A DNA stretch of 64,000 bases from Pseudarthrobacter sp. BIM B-2242 (GTDB taxonomy: Bacteria; Actinomycetota; Actinomycetes; Actinomycetales; Micrococcaceae): NCBI RefSeq assembly GCF_014764445.1, contig NZ_CP061721.1:1488001-1552000 (forward strand), given 5' to 3'. Of the stretch, positions 39,790-52,727 are shown piece by piece. Both the position numbers and the translations under genes were made by a program. Under the pieces are notes generated by a model, which was given only the letters and a program-made list of their open reading frames with translations, was not told the origin of the DNA and searched no databases. How positions within the stretch are numbered: position 1 is the stretch's first letter; the number at the start of each line of letters is the position of its first letter.

Positions 39790-39832
39790 CACGCTCCTCC
39801 GCAGCTGATTTGCACGGCCGCGGGGGAGCGTG
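39790..39832 (+). terminator. tyrS terminator (overlapping a promoter-like motif)
   Basis: CACGCTCCTCCGC (39790-39802) pairs with 39820-39832 over 13 bp (one T-G), followed by TATTGTTTT. The loop and right arm also contain TTGCAC (39810-39815), 17-nt spacer, TATTGT (39833-39838), a plausible rRNA promoter; both readings fit. Confidence 0.6.
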
Positions 39833-40274
39833 TATTGTTTTCTGAGTCGCCGCCGCTGAGTGGCGACAAACCCCCTTCAAAAAGAAGCGATTCATCATGT
39901 GCAAGGCACAAAGATGATGGAAAGCTTCTTATTCTGCTGGGCGGATTCAGCTTATTGAGTGAATATCCGGAAAATAACCGGGATTTGCAAAGTAAACTTG
40001 AATGAACTAAAGTATAAACATCGCAGCGAAGAAAAACGAAACAAAAGAATTCATTTACTGAATTGTTTCGGGAAGTATTCGAAATGTGTCTGTTGTTTGA
40101 GAACTCAATAGTGTGCCAAGTTTGTTGATACCAATTTATTGTATTGAATTGGTTGAATTTGCCGGGTCATGCCGCCCCTGTGGTGTGGTCTGGTTTTTAC
40201 AGCTGGTTTCAAATTTTGCAGTGCGGTTGCCGCGTTATTTCCGTGGTTTCTGTGTTGTGTTCGTTTTTGTTTTA
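39833..40274 (+). promoter_or_regulatory. rRNA operon leader region
   Basis: About 440 nt with no protein gene. It is AT-rich compared with the chromosome, as rRNA control regions often are. Candidate promoter elements: TATTGT (39833-39838, see terminator entry) and an isolated TATAAA (40013-40018). A motif TGTTGTTTGAGAACTCAATA (40090-40109) recurs, slightly changed, in the 16S-23S spacer and probably belongs to the antitermination/processing signals. An inverted repeat CCAATT..AATTGG (about 40131-40152) lies downstream of it. Confidence 0.55.
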
Positions 40275-45440
<5,166 letters not shown>

Positions 45441-45678
45441 CACACACTCTCCTCGTGAACGGATTCAAAAGACGTTCACACCCATGGGGAGAGTACAAAG
45501 ATAACAAGACTGCTTGCGTCCACTATGTGGTTCCCAAACAACAAACCAATTTGTTGCAGGGAACAAAAAACACAACACAATAATCAACACCACACCTGCC
45601 CTCACCGGCAGGAAGCATGTTGTAACCACAGATTTCCCACCCCGCCCGGCACAGCCAGGACAGGGTGCGGAGCAAGGG
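45441..45678 (+). other. 23S-5S spacer
   Basis: Contains the 3' half of the 23S processing stem (45513-45544, complementary to 42158-42189) and a small hairpin CCTGCC..GGCAGG (about 45596-45613). No gene seen. Confidence 0.75.
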
Positions 45679-45796
45679 TTACGGCGGTCATAGCGTGGGG
45701 GAAACGCCCGGTCCCATTCCGAACCCGGAAGCTAAGACCCACAGCGCCGATGGTACTGCACCCGGGAGGGTGTGGGAGAGTAGGTCACCGCCGGAA
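45679..45796 (+). rRNA. rrf: 5S ribosomal RNA
   Basis: About 118 nt from TTACGGCGGTCATAGCGTGG to GGTCACCGCCGGA. The ends pair (ACGGCGGT with ACCGCCG), and the conserved CCCATTCCGAACCCGGAAGC loop region and GGGAGAGTAGGTC arm are present. Confidence 0.96.
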
Positions 45797-45808
45797 CACC
45801 ATTAGGTC

Positions 45809-45842
45809 GAGACCCCCCAACACACACGTGTCGGGGGGTCTC
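45809..45842 (+). terminator. rRNA operon terminator 1
   Basis: GAGACCCCCC (45809-45818) pairs with GGGGGGTCTC (45833-45842), with extra inner pairing around CACGTG. Confidence 0.85.
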
Positions 45843-45858
45843 CCACATTTAACCGTCC

Positions 45859-45887
45859 AGAGCCTCCAGACACACCCTGGAGGCTCT
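45859..45887 (+). terminator. rRNA operon terminator 2
   Basis: AGAGCCTCCAG (45859-45869) pairs with CTGGAGGCTCT (45877-45887), loop ACACACC. Tandem terminators are common after rRNA operons. Confidence 0.85.
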
Positions 45888-45941
45888 CCCGCTTCAACCA
45901 CCCCACGAAAAAACCGGCCAAACCAAGCCCACCCGCAAACG

Positions 45942-46163
45942 CTCTCTCACTTAACGCGGTAAATCCCGGAACCCTCTCTCACTTAACGCGGTAAATCCCG
46001 GAACCCTCTCTCACTTAACGCGGTAAATCCCGGAACCCTCTCTCACTTAACGCGGTAAATCCCGGAACCCTCTCTCACTTAACGCGGTAAATCCCGGAAC
46101 CCTGTCTCACATAACGCTGTAAAACCCGAAACGCTCCCGCACTCAACGCGGGAAAACACGTCG
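45942..46163. repeat. Tandem array of 32-bp units
   Basis: Copies start at 45942, 45974, 46006, 46038 and 46070 (practically identical, each CTCTCTCACTT plus a 21-bp filler with AACGCGGTAAATCCCGG). A degenerate sixth lies at 46102 and a very diverged seventh near 46133. CTCTCTCACTT is the inverse of the core AAGTGAGAGAG seen at 31.8 and 46.5 kb. There are no spacers between units, so this is not CRISPR. Decay increases away from the rRNA operon. Confidence 0.92.
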
Positions 46164-46215
46164 AACACGCGTGGAATCCTGGCGTATCCGCTCAGATCAG
46201 TTTGCGGCGAACCTG

Positions 46216-46486
46216 TTAGCGCAGGTTGATCTCCCGTTTCCACTGAAGCACCATGTCAGGGGTCCTCCAACAGGGGCTGCGCGTGAACCGACCCGAAGTA
46301 GCGCTTGCCGGATCCGAACACGACAGGTGCGGCGTACATGCGCACCTCGTCGGCCAGACCCGCGGCAAGCTCCTGGCCACCGACGTCGCCAGGAGCTGTC
46401 TCGACGGTGCGGTCACCCGCGAGCACGACGACGCATTCCAGAAGCGCCACAAACCCGGTGATATCACGGCGACACCGCGTCCTTCA
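46216..46486 (-). pseudogene. Remnant of a dihydrofolate-reductase-family (RibD C-terminal domain) gene
   Basis: The minus-strand frame reads AGDRTVETAPGDVGGQELAA, then LADEVRM and PVVFGSGKRYFGS, matching the C-terminal half of DHFR-family/RibD-like reductases. It then hits a stop after LLEDP; shifting one base continues with DMVLQWKREINLR, so one extra C near 46253 broke the frame. The N-terminal half is absent or scrambled, and the usual final residues are missing. It lies between two repeat arrays, so the area has been rearranged. Confidence 0.72.
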
Positions 46487-46493
46487 TGACGAA

Positions 46494-46582
46494 CCTTGAG
46501 AGAGCGACCGCCCAAACCTCACATCAAGTGAGAGAGCGTCCGCCGAAACCCCACATTAAGTGAGAGAGCGTCCGCCGAACCC
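46494..46582. repeat. Second 32-bp repeat array, interrupted by the IS element
   Basis: Core AAGTGAGAGAGCG at 46526 and 46558 (exactly 32 bp apart), with a degenerate copy 32 bp earlier (around 46494). The filler is CGTCCGCCGAAACCCCACATT, different from the array at 45.9 kb. The unit resumes after the IS at 48114: 46544-46572 and 48114-48142 are identical over 29 bp. Confidence 0.88.
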
Positions 46583-46651
46583 TGTGTGTCAGGCTCTTGT
46601 GTGACAGGTTTCTGTCGGCATGAGCCCGACGCTCGGGACGGGGAAAGGCCC

Positions 46652-47098
46652 ATGATGGACTTTGTTATTCCTGTCCGCCAGTCGAATCGCCACTTCACAA
46701 CGAGCGAGAAAAACGCGATTCTGGACGAGCATGAGAAATGCCTGGAGATGGGCTCGAAGGCCGCCCTGGCCCGTGCACTCGGAATTCGAACGGCTTTAAT
46801 CCGGGCATGGGCACGCGCCCGGGAATCCGGGGAACTGCCTGCCGTCGGAGACCTAACCAAGGAGGACCAGCGATTGAGTGCCGGAGACAAACGACAACTC
46901 CAACGAGTCCTCAAGGAGAACGAGATTCTCAAAGCCAAACTGGCCCGCTCCGAGGCCGCGGTGGACATCCTGGGAAAAGCTTCCGCGCTCTTGGACGCGA
47001 TGGCCAAGAGCGCGGCGGCGACCGATCCGCAGCTGGACGCACCGGAGCAAGGGCGCCCGGAGTGGTTGATGCCAAAGCCTGGAAAACCATCGCCCTGA
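46652..47098 (+). CDS. IS3-family transposase OrfA
   Basis: 148-residue OrfA: HTH region (FTTSEKNAILDEHEKCLEMG, ARALGIRTALIRAWARARES) binding the IS ends, then a coiled coil (DKRQLQRVLKENEILKAKLA) for dimerisation. The ATG at 46652 follows GGGAAAGG. It overlaps orfB in the -1 frame; the run GGAAAACC near 47080 could be the slippery site for the OrfAB fusion. Confidence 0.9.
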   Translation: MMDFVIPVRQSNRHFTTSEKNAILDEHEKCLEMGSKAALARALGIRTALIRAWARARESGELPAVGDLTKEDQRLSAGDKRQLQRVLKENEILKAKLARSEAAVDILGKASALLDAMAKSAAATDPQLDAPEQGRPEWLMPKPGKPSP

Positions 47099-48104
47099 CC
47101 TTCGCCGGGAAACTGGTGACAGCCGGCTGGTCAGCAGTGAAAGCGTGCGCCCTGGTCGGGGTTCACCGCACCAGCTGGTATCGGCATCTGACCCCGCCGG
47201 CTCCGGCCGGGATCACCGTTCCGCACCTCGACCGGGACTATCCGAACCGGATCAGCACGGCCGAGGCAGACGAATTCATGGCGCTGCTCAATTCCGAGGA
47301 ATACGCCGATCTCTCGGTCACCCAGGCCTATTACCGGATGCTGGACGCGGGCTACTGCCCGTTCTCGATTGCGGCAGCGCACCGAATCGTGGCCCGCCAC
47401 GGGCAGAACGGCGACCGCCGCGAACAACGCCCCGGCAACGGCCCCAAACGGGCTAAACCCGTCCACGCGGCGACGGCTCCAAATCAGCTCTGGAGTTGGG
47501 ACATCACCATGCTCCACGGCCCCGGCAAACACACCTACAAGCTCTACACAATCATGGATGTGTTCTCCCGAAAGGTCGTCGGCCACCGCGTCGAACACAC
47601 CGAAACGGCCGCTCTCGCCTCGGCCCTGATCCGGGACGCCGTCGCCGGCAACAAACGCACGCCTGCCGTGCTCCACGCCGACAACGGAGCCCCGATGCGG
47701 GCAGGCACCACGTTGGAACTTGCCCGCGATTTGGGCATCACCCTGTCCTACTCCCGGCCCCGGGTCTCCGATGACAACCCGTACTCGGAATCCCTGTTCA
47801 GAACCGTGAAATATGACCTGGATTTCCCCGACGGTTCCAAGACCTTGGGCACGCGCGGGAGCACTTGGCGACGTTCTTCACCAGCTACAACACCCACCAC
47901 CGCCACAGCGGACTGAACTACTACACCCCGGACACCGTCCACAACGGACTGGTCCAGCAAGCAACCAGGCATCGCCAAGAAACACTCGATGCCTGCTACG
48001 CCCGCAACCCACACCGATACCGACGCAGGCCCACCGCACTGGGAGTCCCGCCCGTAGCCGGCATCAACCACAAAGAAACCAACCCGCTGTCACAAACAGC
48101 TTGA
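47062..48104 (+). pseudogene. IS3-family transposase OrfB, frameshifted
   Basis: Integrase-core DDE transposase: first Asp in WDITMLHGPG, second in HADNGAPM, Glu in NPYSESLFRTVKY. After FPDGSKTLG the frame runs into unrelated sequence and stops at 47916. A +1 shift at about 47848-47852 restores HAREHLATFFTSYNTHHRHS and the normal C terminus ending at 48104. One base is therefore missing, and this copy should be inactive for its own transposition unless this is a sequencing error. Confidence 0.85.
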
Positions 48105-48113
48105 TAAATACCG

Positions 48114-48142
48114 CGAAACCCCACATTAAGTGAGAGAGCGTC
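48114..48142. repeat. Right-hand fragment of the interrupted 32-bp repeat
   Basis: 29 bp identical to 46544-46572, containing AAGTGAGAGAGCG at 48128. No further copy follows at +32. It ends 11 nt before the alditol oxidase stop codon. Confidence 0.88.
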
Positions 48143-48153
48143 TGATGGGTCGG

Positions 48154-49410
48154 CTAACGCAGGCTGGCCGCGCGCACGCCGAGGATGTTGTCAAGCAGTG
48201 CGTTCCGGAACTTTCCATCCGGATCGTGCATATCTGCCAGAGCCCGGAAATCGGCGAACCTCGGGTACAGAGCCTCCCAGTCGTGAGTGGACGGCGTGAA
48301 CAGTTTTCCCCAGTGCGGCCTTGCCCCGAAGGGCCGGAGAAGCTCCTCCAAGGCCGGGAGGACCGCTTCGACGTCGGCCTGAAGCGGCTTCCAGGTGAAG
48401 TGCAGTGCCACGCTTTGCTGCCTGTAGAAGGGGCTGAGCCAGAACTCGTCGGCTGCCCCGGTGCGGATTTCGGAGACGAACAGCAGCGGGGCCAGCGTGT
48501 CCGCGATGCTGCGGACGGCCTGGATGGCTGCGGGTCCGTGCTCCAGGGGCAGGATGTACTCGCTCTGTAGTTCCTCGCCGTTGCTGGGAGTGAATTCGTG
48601 CCGAAAATGAGGCAGCCGGTCCAGCCACGGACCGGGTTCATCCAATTGCGTCGTGCAGTTCTCCCCGGACATGCCGGGCAGGGGATGCCTGGGCTGCGTG
48701 GCCGGCGTTGCGCCGAACAGCTTGGTCTGGACTGGCTGGGAGTCGAGGGCCTTGAGCCAGACCTGCCTGATGGCGTCTCCCGCGTAATCAGTGAAGAGGC
48801 TGACGCTGTACGCGCTTGATACCAGGACCGGGAAGTCGGCCAGAGCCAGCTCCCACGGCACGTTTTCCAGGACCCGCTGCCGCATCGTGAAGCCTGGCCG
48901 GACAGCGAGTTCCAGGCCTGTGACAATGCCAAGGGCCCCGAGGCCCACCACGCTGCCCAGGAACTCATCCCCGTCTTCTCGGGAGAGGGACACCTGTTCG
49001 CCCGAGGGCCGGACCAACTCAATGCGTTCGACGGCGCCGGCCAGGGAGGGGTTATCCACGCCCGAGCCGTGCGTTCCGGTCTGAACGGCGCCAGCCACCG
49101 AGATGTGCGGAAGCGAAGCGAGGTTATGGATCGCGAAGCCGTCCTTGTCCAGCGTGCGGCACAGTGCCCCGTAGCTGACGCCTCCGCTGACCCGGACGAT
49201 CCGCCGGTCTGAATCGAGCTCGATTTCCTGGGGCAGGGAGTCCATAAGTATGTGCATGCCGTCCGTGTCGCCCACACGGTTGAACGAGTGCCGGGAGCCG
49301 AGGGCCTTCACGCGGCCCGAGCCGGCCACCAGATCGGCAAGCCCGGCCACTGAGGTTGGATGGCGGACGTCGGTGGCCGAGTATTCGAGGTTTCCTGCCC
49401 AGTTCTTCAT
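48154..49410 (-). CDS. FAD-dependent alditol/xylitol oxidase-like protein
   Basis: 418-residue VAO-family flavoenzyme. FAD-binding segment VKALGSRHSFNRVGDTDG has the His (H41) that in AldO of Streptomyces binds FAD covalently; HGSGVDNPSLAG follows, and the C-terminal substrate domain has RPHWGKLF with the catalytic Lys/His environment. Length equals AldO (418). It would oxidise a polyol's terminal CH2OH with O2, making H2O2. D-arabinono-lactone oxidase is a related alternative. Its promoter has a LacI-type operator different from that of the arabinan genes. Confidence 0.87.
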   Translation of the reverse strand: MKNWAGNLEYSATDVRHPTSVAGLADLVAGSGRVKALGSRHSFNRVGDTDGMHILMDSLPQEIELDSDRRIVRVSGGVSYGALCRTLDKDGFAIHNLASLPHISVAGAVQTGTHGSGVDNPSLAGAVERIELVRPSGEQVSLSREDGDEFLGSVVGLGALGIVTGLELAVRPGFTMRQRVLENVPWELALADFPVLVSSAYSVSLFTDYAGDAIRQVWLKALDSQPVQTKLFGATPATQPRHPLPGMSGENCTTQLDEPGPWLDRLPHFRHEFTPSNGEELQSEYILPLEHGPAAIQAVRSIADTLAPLLFVSEIRTGAADEFWLSPFYRQQSVALHFTWKPLQADVEAVLPALEELLRPFGARPHWGKLFTPSTHDWEALYPRFADFRALADMHDPDGKFRNALLDNILGVRAASLR

Positions 49411-49446
49411 CAGTTCTGCTTTCCATGGCGCCTTTTGCTTCCTCTA

Positions 49447-49475
49447 CTGTGAGCGCTAACACTCGCAGTGTCAAG
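49447..49475 (-). promoter_or_regulatory. aldO-type gene promoter with LacI-type operator
   Basis: On the minus strand, -35 TTGACA (49475-49470, perfect), 17-nt spacer, -10 CACAGT (49452-49447). The near-palindrome GTGAGCGCTAACAC (49450-49463) with a central AGCGCT fills the spacer and -10 and looks like a LacI/GalR-family operator. Confidence 0.65.
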
Positions 49476-49523
49476 GCGCATCCTGCCGGGGTTGCGGGGT
49501 GCTGCCCGCGGCCAAAGCCGAGG

Positions 49524-49559
49524 TTGCCGTCAGGATTTTTATCGTTGTAAATTTACGCA
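49524..49559 (+). promoter_or_regulatory. Promoter of the GH27 gene
   Basis: -35 TTGCCG (49524-49529), 18-nt spacer, -10 TAAATT (49548-49553), 6 nt before the ATG at 49560. The palindrome GTAAATTTAC (49547-49556), with TTG/CAA flanks, covers the -10 and may be an operator. Confidence 0.55.
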
Positions 49560-50915
49560 ATGACACTCGCACCGACGCCACCAATGGGCTGGAACAGCTG
49601 GGACTGCTACGGGACTACGGTCACTGAGGGGGAGGTGCTTGCCAATGCTGCGTTTATGGCCGAGCACCTGCTCCCTTATGGCTGGGACACGGTGGTGGTG
49701 GACATCCAGTGGTACGAGCCCGCTGCGCGGGCGGGCGGCTACAACGACGGCGCGGCCTTGGAACTGGACGCGTTCGGGCGGCAACTGCCCGCCGTCAACC
49801 GGTTCCCGTCCGCTCGGGACGGCATGGGATTCAGGCTGCTGGCAGACAGGATTCATGGCATGGGGCTGAAGTTCGGCCTGCATGTCATGCGCGGAATTCC
49901 ACGGCAGGCCGTCCGGAACAGGCTACCGGTGGAGGGCGCAGGTTTTACCGCCGATCAGATTGCCGACGAATCGTCCGCCTGTGACTGGAACACTGACAAC
50001 TACGGCCTGAACCACCAGCATCCCGGCGCCCAGGCCTATTACGATTCACAACTGCGTCTCTTCGCCGAATGGGGCGTGGATTTCGTCAAGGCCGACGACA
50101 TGCTGGGACCCTACTACGCTGCTGAAATTGCCGCGTATCAGCGGGCAATTCAGCGTTCCGGGCGGGAGATGGTCCTGAGCCTCTCGCCGGGCCGCGCACT
50201 ATCGCTGGCGCACCTTGAGCATCTCCGCGGCAACGCGCACATGTGGCGCGTTTCAGATGACCTGTGGGATGTCTGGGAAGACGTGGAGGCGCAGTTCGCC
50301 CGGATGGCCCGCTGGGCGCCCCATCAGCAAGGGGGTTCCTGGGCCGACGCCGACATGCTCCCCGTGGGCCGACTCGCCCTGCGCGCCGAACGCGGCGCTG
50401 AACGGCTGAGCAGGCTGACCCTGGACGAACAGCAGACCATGATGACGCTTTGGTGCATTGCCCGGTCGCCGCTCATGCTGGGCTGCGACCTTCCGTCCTC
50501 GCCGCCGGAGACACTTCAACTCCTGACCAACCGCGATCTCCTTGCCGTCCTCAATGCGAGCCGCAACAACCGTGAACTCCTGCGCGACGGGGATCTGGTG
50601 GTGTGGGCGGCGGAAAGCACGACGTCGGCTGACCGTTACGTGGCGGTGTTCAACACCGGGATGGCCGACTTGGTCCGGACACTTCCGGCGGGGGATCTCG
50701 CCCTGCCGTCCGAACCCCCTCAAGGTCACATCGGCGGGGACACCCCGTGGGAGGTGCGGGAGGCCTGGAGTGGTGAGTGTGCCGTGCTGGTCCTGCAGCA
50801 CGGCACACCTGCTTTGGACATCAAGCTTTCCGGCCACGGCGCGCAGCTCTACAGGTTCAGCCAAGCCTGGGCTGAGGGCGCTGGCGTTGGGCGGCCGGCC
50901 GTGCCGCCGCTGTAG
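49560..50915 (+). CDS. Glycoside hydrolase family 27 protein (alpha-galactosidase or beta-L-arabinopyranosidase)
   Basis: 451-residue clan GH-D enzyme without signal peptide. It opens PPMGWNSWDCYG, has the nucleophile in VDFVKADDM (D179) and the acid/base in RVSDDLWD (D234), then a C-terminal beta domain. In alpha-galactosidases the sugar's C6/C4 hydroxyls are held by a DDCW segment; here the equivalent is DIQWYEP, so the second Asp is lost. Relaxed specificity, for example for beta-L-arabinopyranose, is therefore possible and fits the neighbouring arabinan genes. Probably leaderless mRNA. Confidence 0.82.
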   Translation: MTLAPTPPMGWNSWDCYGTTVTEGEVLANAAFMAEHLLPYGWDTVVVDIQWYEPAARAGGYNDGAALELDAFGRQLPAVNRFPSARDGMGFRLLADRIHGMGLKFGLHVMRGIPRQAVRNRLPVEGAGFTADQIADESSACDWNTDNYGLNHQHPGAQAYYDSQLRLFAEWGVDFVKADDMLGPYYAAEIAAYQRAIQRSGREMVLSLSPGRALSLAHLEHLRGNAHMWRVSDDLWDVWEDVEAQFARMARWAPHQQGGSWADADMLPVGRLALRAERGAERLSRLTLDEQQTMMTLWCIARSPLMLGCDLPSSPPETLQLLTNRDLLAVLNASRNNRELLRDGDLVVWAAESTTSADRYVAVFNTGMADLVRTLPAGDLALPSEPPQGHIGGDTPWEVREAWSGECAVLVLQHGTPALDIKLSGHGAQLYRFSQAWAEGAGVGRPAVPPL

Positions 50916-50963
50916 TGGTTGCCCCTGGAGGATGGCGCCGACGCCGGCCTTCAGGGGCAACAG

Positions 50964-52418
50964 TCACTTGACGGAAAGTCCGACGGCGGCGGTGGTCACC
51001 TTGCCGTGCGCGTTCCGGAACACTGCGCGGACCTGCACTCCGTCCTGTTCGGGATCGGCCGTGAACTCCAGCGTGGAGCGGTAGGTGCCCTCGTCCGTCC
51101 GCCGGGTGGCAGGCTGGGTGCCTGCGGGCTGCCAGGTGGTGCCGCCGTCGGACGATGTTTCCCAGACTGCAACCGGTCCGGGTGTTCCCGTGGCGGTGGC
51201 ACTGAAGGTAGCTTTCTTGCCTGCCTTCACGGCCGTGGCCTTGGGCTGCTTCTGCACCGCGGGCAGTTCCACCGTCTGGTCAAAGGTCGGCCAGCCGTCC
51301 ACCCAGTTGATCCTCTGCAGGCCAAGCGTGGGGAAGTAGGGAATCTCCTCATTGGAAGCGTCGTAGTAGTGGAACGCCAGGTAATCGCCAAAGACGGACT
51401 GGCCGCCGGGTCCGGTGATCGCGCCGTGCGAATCGAGGACCACCGACCCGCCGCCGCCGAACATGTCCCGGCCGTCCTTGTCCAGGTACGGGCCCTTCAC
51501 CGAGGCGGAACGTCCCACCGCCACCTTGTAGGTGGAGTCACCGCCGCGGCAGCAGGAGTCGAACGAGACAAACAGGTAGTAGTAGCCGTCGTGTTCGGTG
51601 ATGTACGGGGCCTCGATGGGGTTGCCGGCCATAAACCGGTCTGCAATATTCACTGTTTGGGACTGCCAGCCGGCCACGGGTTTCCCGGTAGGCCATTCGA
51701 TGGGGACCAGGAAGATCCCGTACCAGAACGATCCGATCGCCATGTAGGGAGTGCCGTCGGCATCCTCGATGATTCCGGCGTCGATCGCGTTGAACGTTTT
51801 GCCGGGGTTGTTGGGATCCAGGCCCGTGGCCGGCGAGGACACCACCAAGCCTTGGTCCACCCACTCATATTCCGGATCGGTGGGATCCAGGGTGGTGTTG
51901 GTGGCCAGTGCTGTCAAAGAGTTGCTGCCGCCAAAGCGCGACGCCGAGTAATAGAGATAGTAGGTTCCGTCATGTTCGGTGATTTCCGGCGCCCAGAGAT
52001 TCCCGGGGAGTTCGCCGTCGGAGAAGTGCTCATCGATCCAAGCGGGGATTTCCTCCCAGACGGTGCCCGTGTACTCCCATGTGGTTCCTTCATCATGCGA
52101 TGACCACACCTGGATGGTGCCGCCGTTTTCCCGGTTCACGAGGCCGGTGGAGTACACGTACCACGTGCCGTCGTCGGCGATGATCAGGGCGGGATCGTGA
52201 ATGGGAGAGGTATCACCCACAACAGATTTGCCGCCTGGAAGGTCCGCGGGCAGCGCCTTCCGGACGGCCGGGGCATTAAAAGCCGTTGCAGCGGTGCCCT
52301 CCGTCGCTGCCTGGACCGGAGTCGAAGCTGCGGCTGGAGGCAGCGCAAGAGCTGACAGGGTGAGGCCGGTGATCGCCATCAGACCTGATGCGAGCACAGC
52401 AAAAGAACGTGACTTCAT
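50964..52418 (-). CDS. Secreted GH43 arabinan endo-1,5-alpha-L-arabinosidase with C-terminal Ig-like domain
   Basis: 484 residues. Signal peptide about 1-31 (MKSRSFAVLASGLM.. then ALPPAAAS). Five-bladed propeller with catalytic residues D75 (HDPALI), D213 (FNAIDAGI) and E269 (NPIEAPYI), the GH43 triad; SCCRGG is the metal/Cys loop region typical of endo-arabinanases. Residues about 400-484 form an Ig-like domain (VAVWETSSDGGTTWQPAG). It would cut alpha-1,5-arabinan outside the cell. ATG at 52418 with an AAAGGA site. Transcribed divergently from the importer, with operators between. Confidence 0.9.
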   Translation of the reverse strand: MKSRSFAVLASGLMAITGLTLSALALPPAAASTPVQAATEGTAATAFNAPAVRKALPADLPGGKSVVGDTSPIHDPALIIADDGTWYVYSTGLVNRENGGTIQVWSSHDEGTTWEYTGTVWEEIPAWIDEHFSDGELPGNLWAPEITEHDGTYYLYYSASRFGGSNSLTALATNTTLDPTDPEYEWVDQGLVVSSPATGLDPNNPGKTFNAIDAGIIEDADGTPYMAIGSFWYGIFLVPIEWPTGKPVAGWQSQTVNIADRFMAGNPIEAPYITEHDGYYYLFVSFDSCCRGGDSTYKVAVGRSASVKGPYLDKDGRDMFGGGGSVVLDSHGAITGPGGQSVFGDYLAFHYYDASNEEIPYFPTLGLQRINWVDGWPTFDQTVELPAVQKQPKATAVKAGKKATFSATATGTPGPVAVWETSSDGGTTWQPAGTQPATRRTDEGTYRSTLEFTADPEQDGVQVRAVFRNAHGKVTTAAVGLSVK

Positions 52419-52492
52419 TATCACGGGGTCCTTTCCGGAAGGGGTTGGGGAGGGCTGGGGAGTTAGCGAGACGCACAAACAGCCAAGCGTGT

Positions 52493-52627
52493 TTGCAACG
52501 TTGTAAGGAGAAATATGGCACGGGTGGCCGCGGCGGTCAAGGGAGTGGGCGGAGGTCGAAAACAAATTCTGCCGCGACCCTTGACGACATCCGACCAGTT
52601 GTGTGAAAGTTTCTTACAACGTTGCAA
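52493..52627. promoter_or_regulatory. Divergent arabinan promoter with two LacI-family operators
   Basis: Operator 1 TTGCAACGTTGTAA (52493-52506) and operator 2 TTACAACGTTGCAA (52614-52627) are the same sequence in opposite orientation. Minus promoter: -35 TTGACC (52540-52535), spacer 17, -10 CATATT (52517-52512), operator 1 at about +1. Plus promoter: -35 TTGACG (52581-52586), spacer 17, -10 TGAAAG (52604-52609), operator 2 at about +1. Mirror-image layout: repressor bound at each start blocks both genes. Confidence 0.85.
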
Positions 52628-52727
52628 ACGAACCGCCATGAATGCGGGTCCGCTACAGCGGACGGCGAGGCGAACCCTGCACCTGCCAATAAACTTGACC
52701 CTCAACCCAACCCGGAAGGACTGCGTG

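Larger units (their letters stand above)
46587..48106 (+). mobile_element. IS3-family insertion sequence, about 1.5 kb
   Basis: Two overlapping reading frames (orfA, orfB) of IS3 type. Imperfect terminal inverted repeats: left TGTCAGGCTCTTGTGTGACAG (46587-46607) and right CTGTCACAAACAGCTTGATA (48087-48106), about 16 matches with one gap. The element is inserted in a 32-bp repeat array. No clean short target duplication could be read, so the outer ends may be a few bases off. Confidence 0.8.

Noticed and set aside
45942..46163. CRISPR array
   Set aside because: Units are contiguous 32-bp tandem copies with no variable spacers, and no cas genes are near.
45797..48153. Genomic island or prophage boundary
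   Set aside because: Only one IS, repeats and a gene remnant are seen; there is no integrase, attachment duplication or tRNA target.
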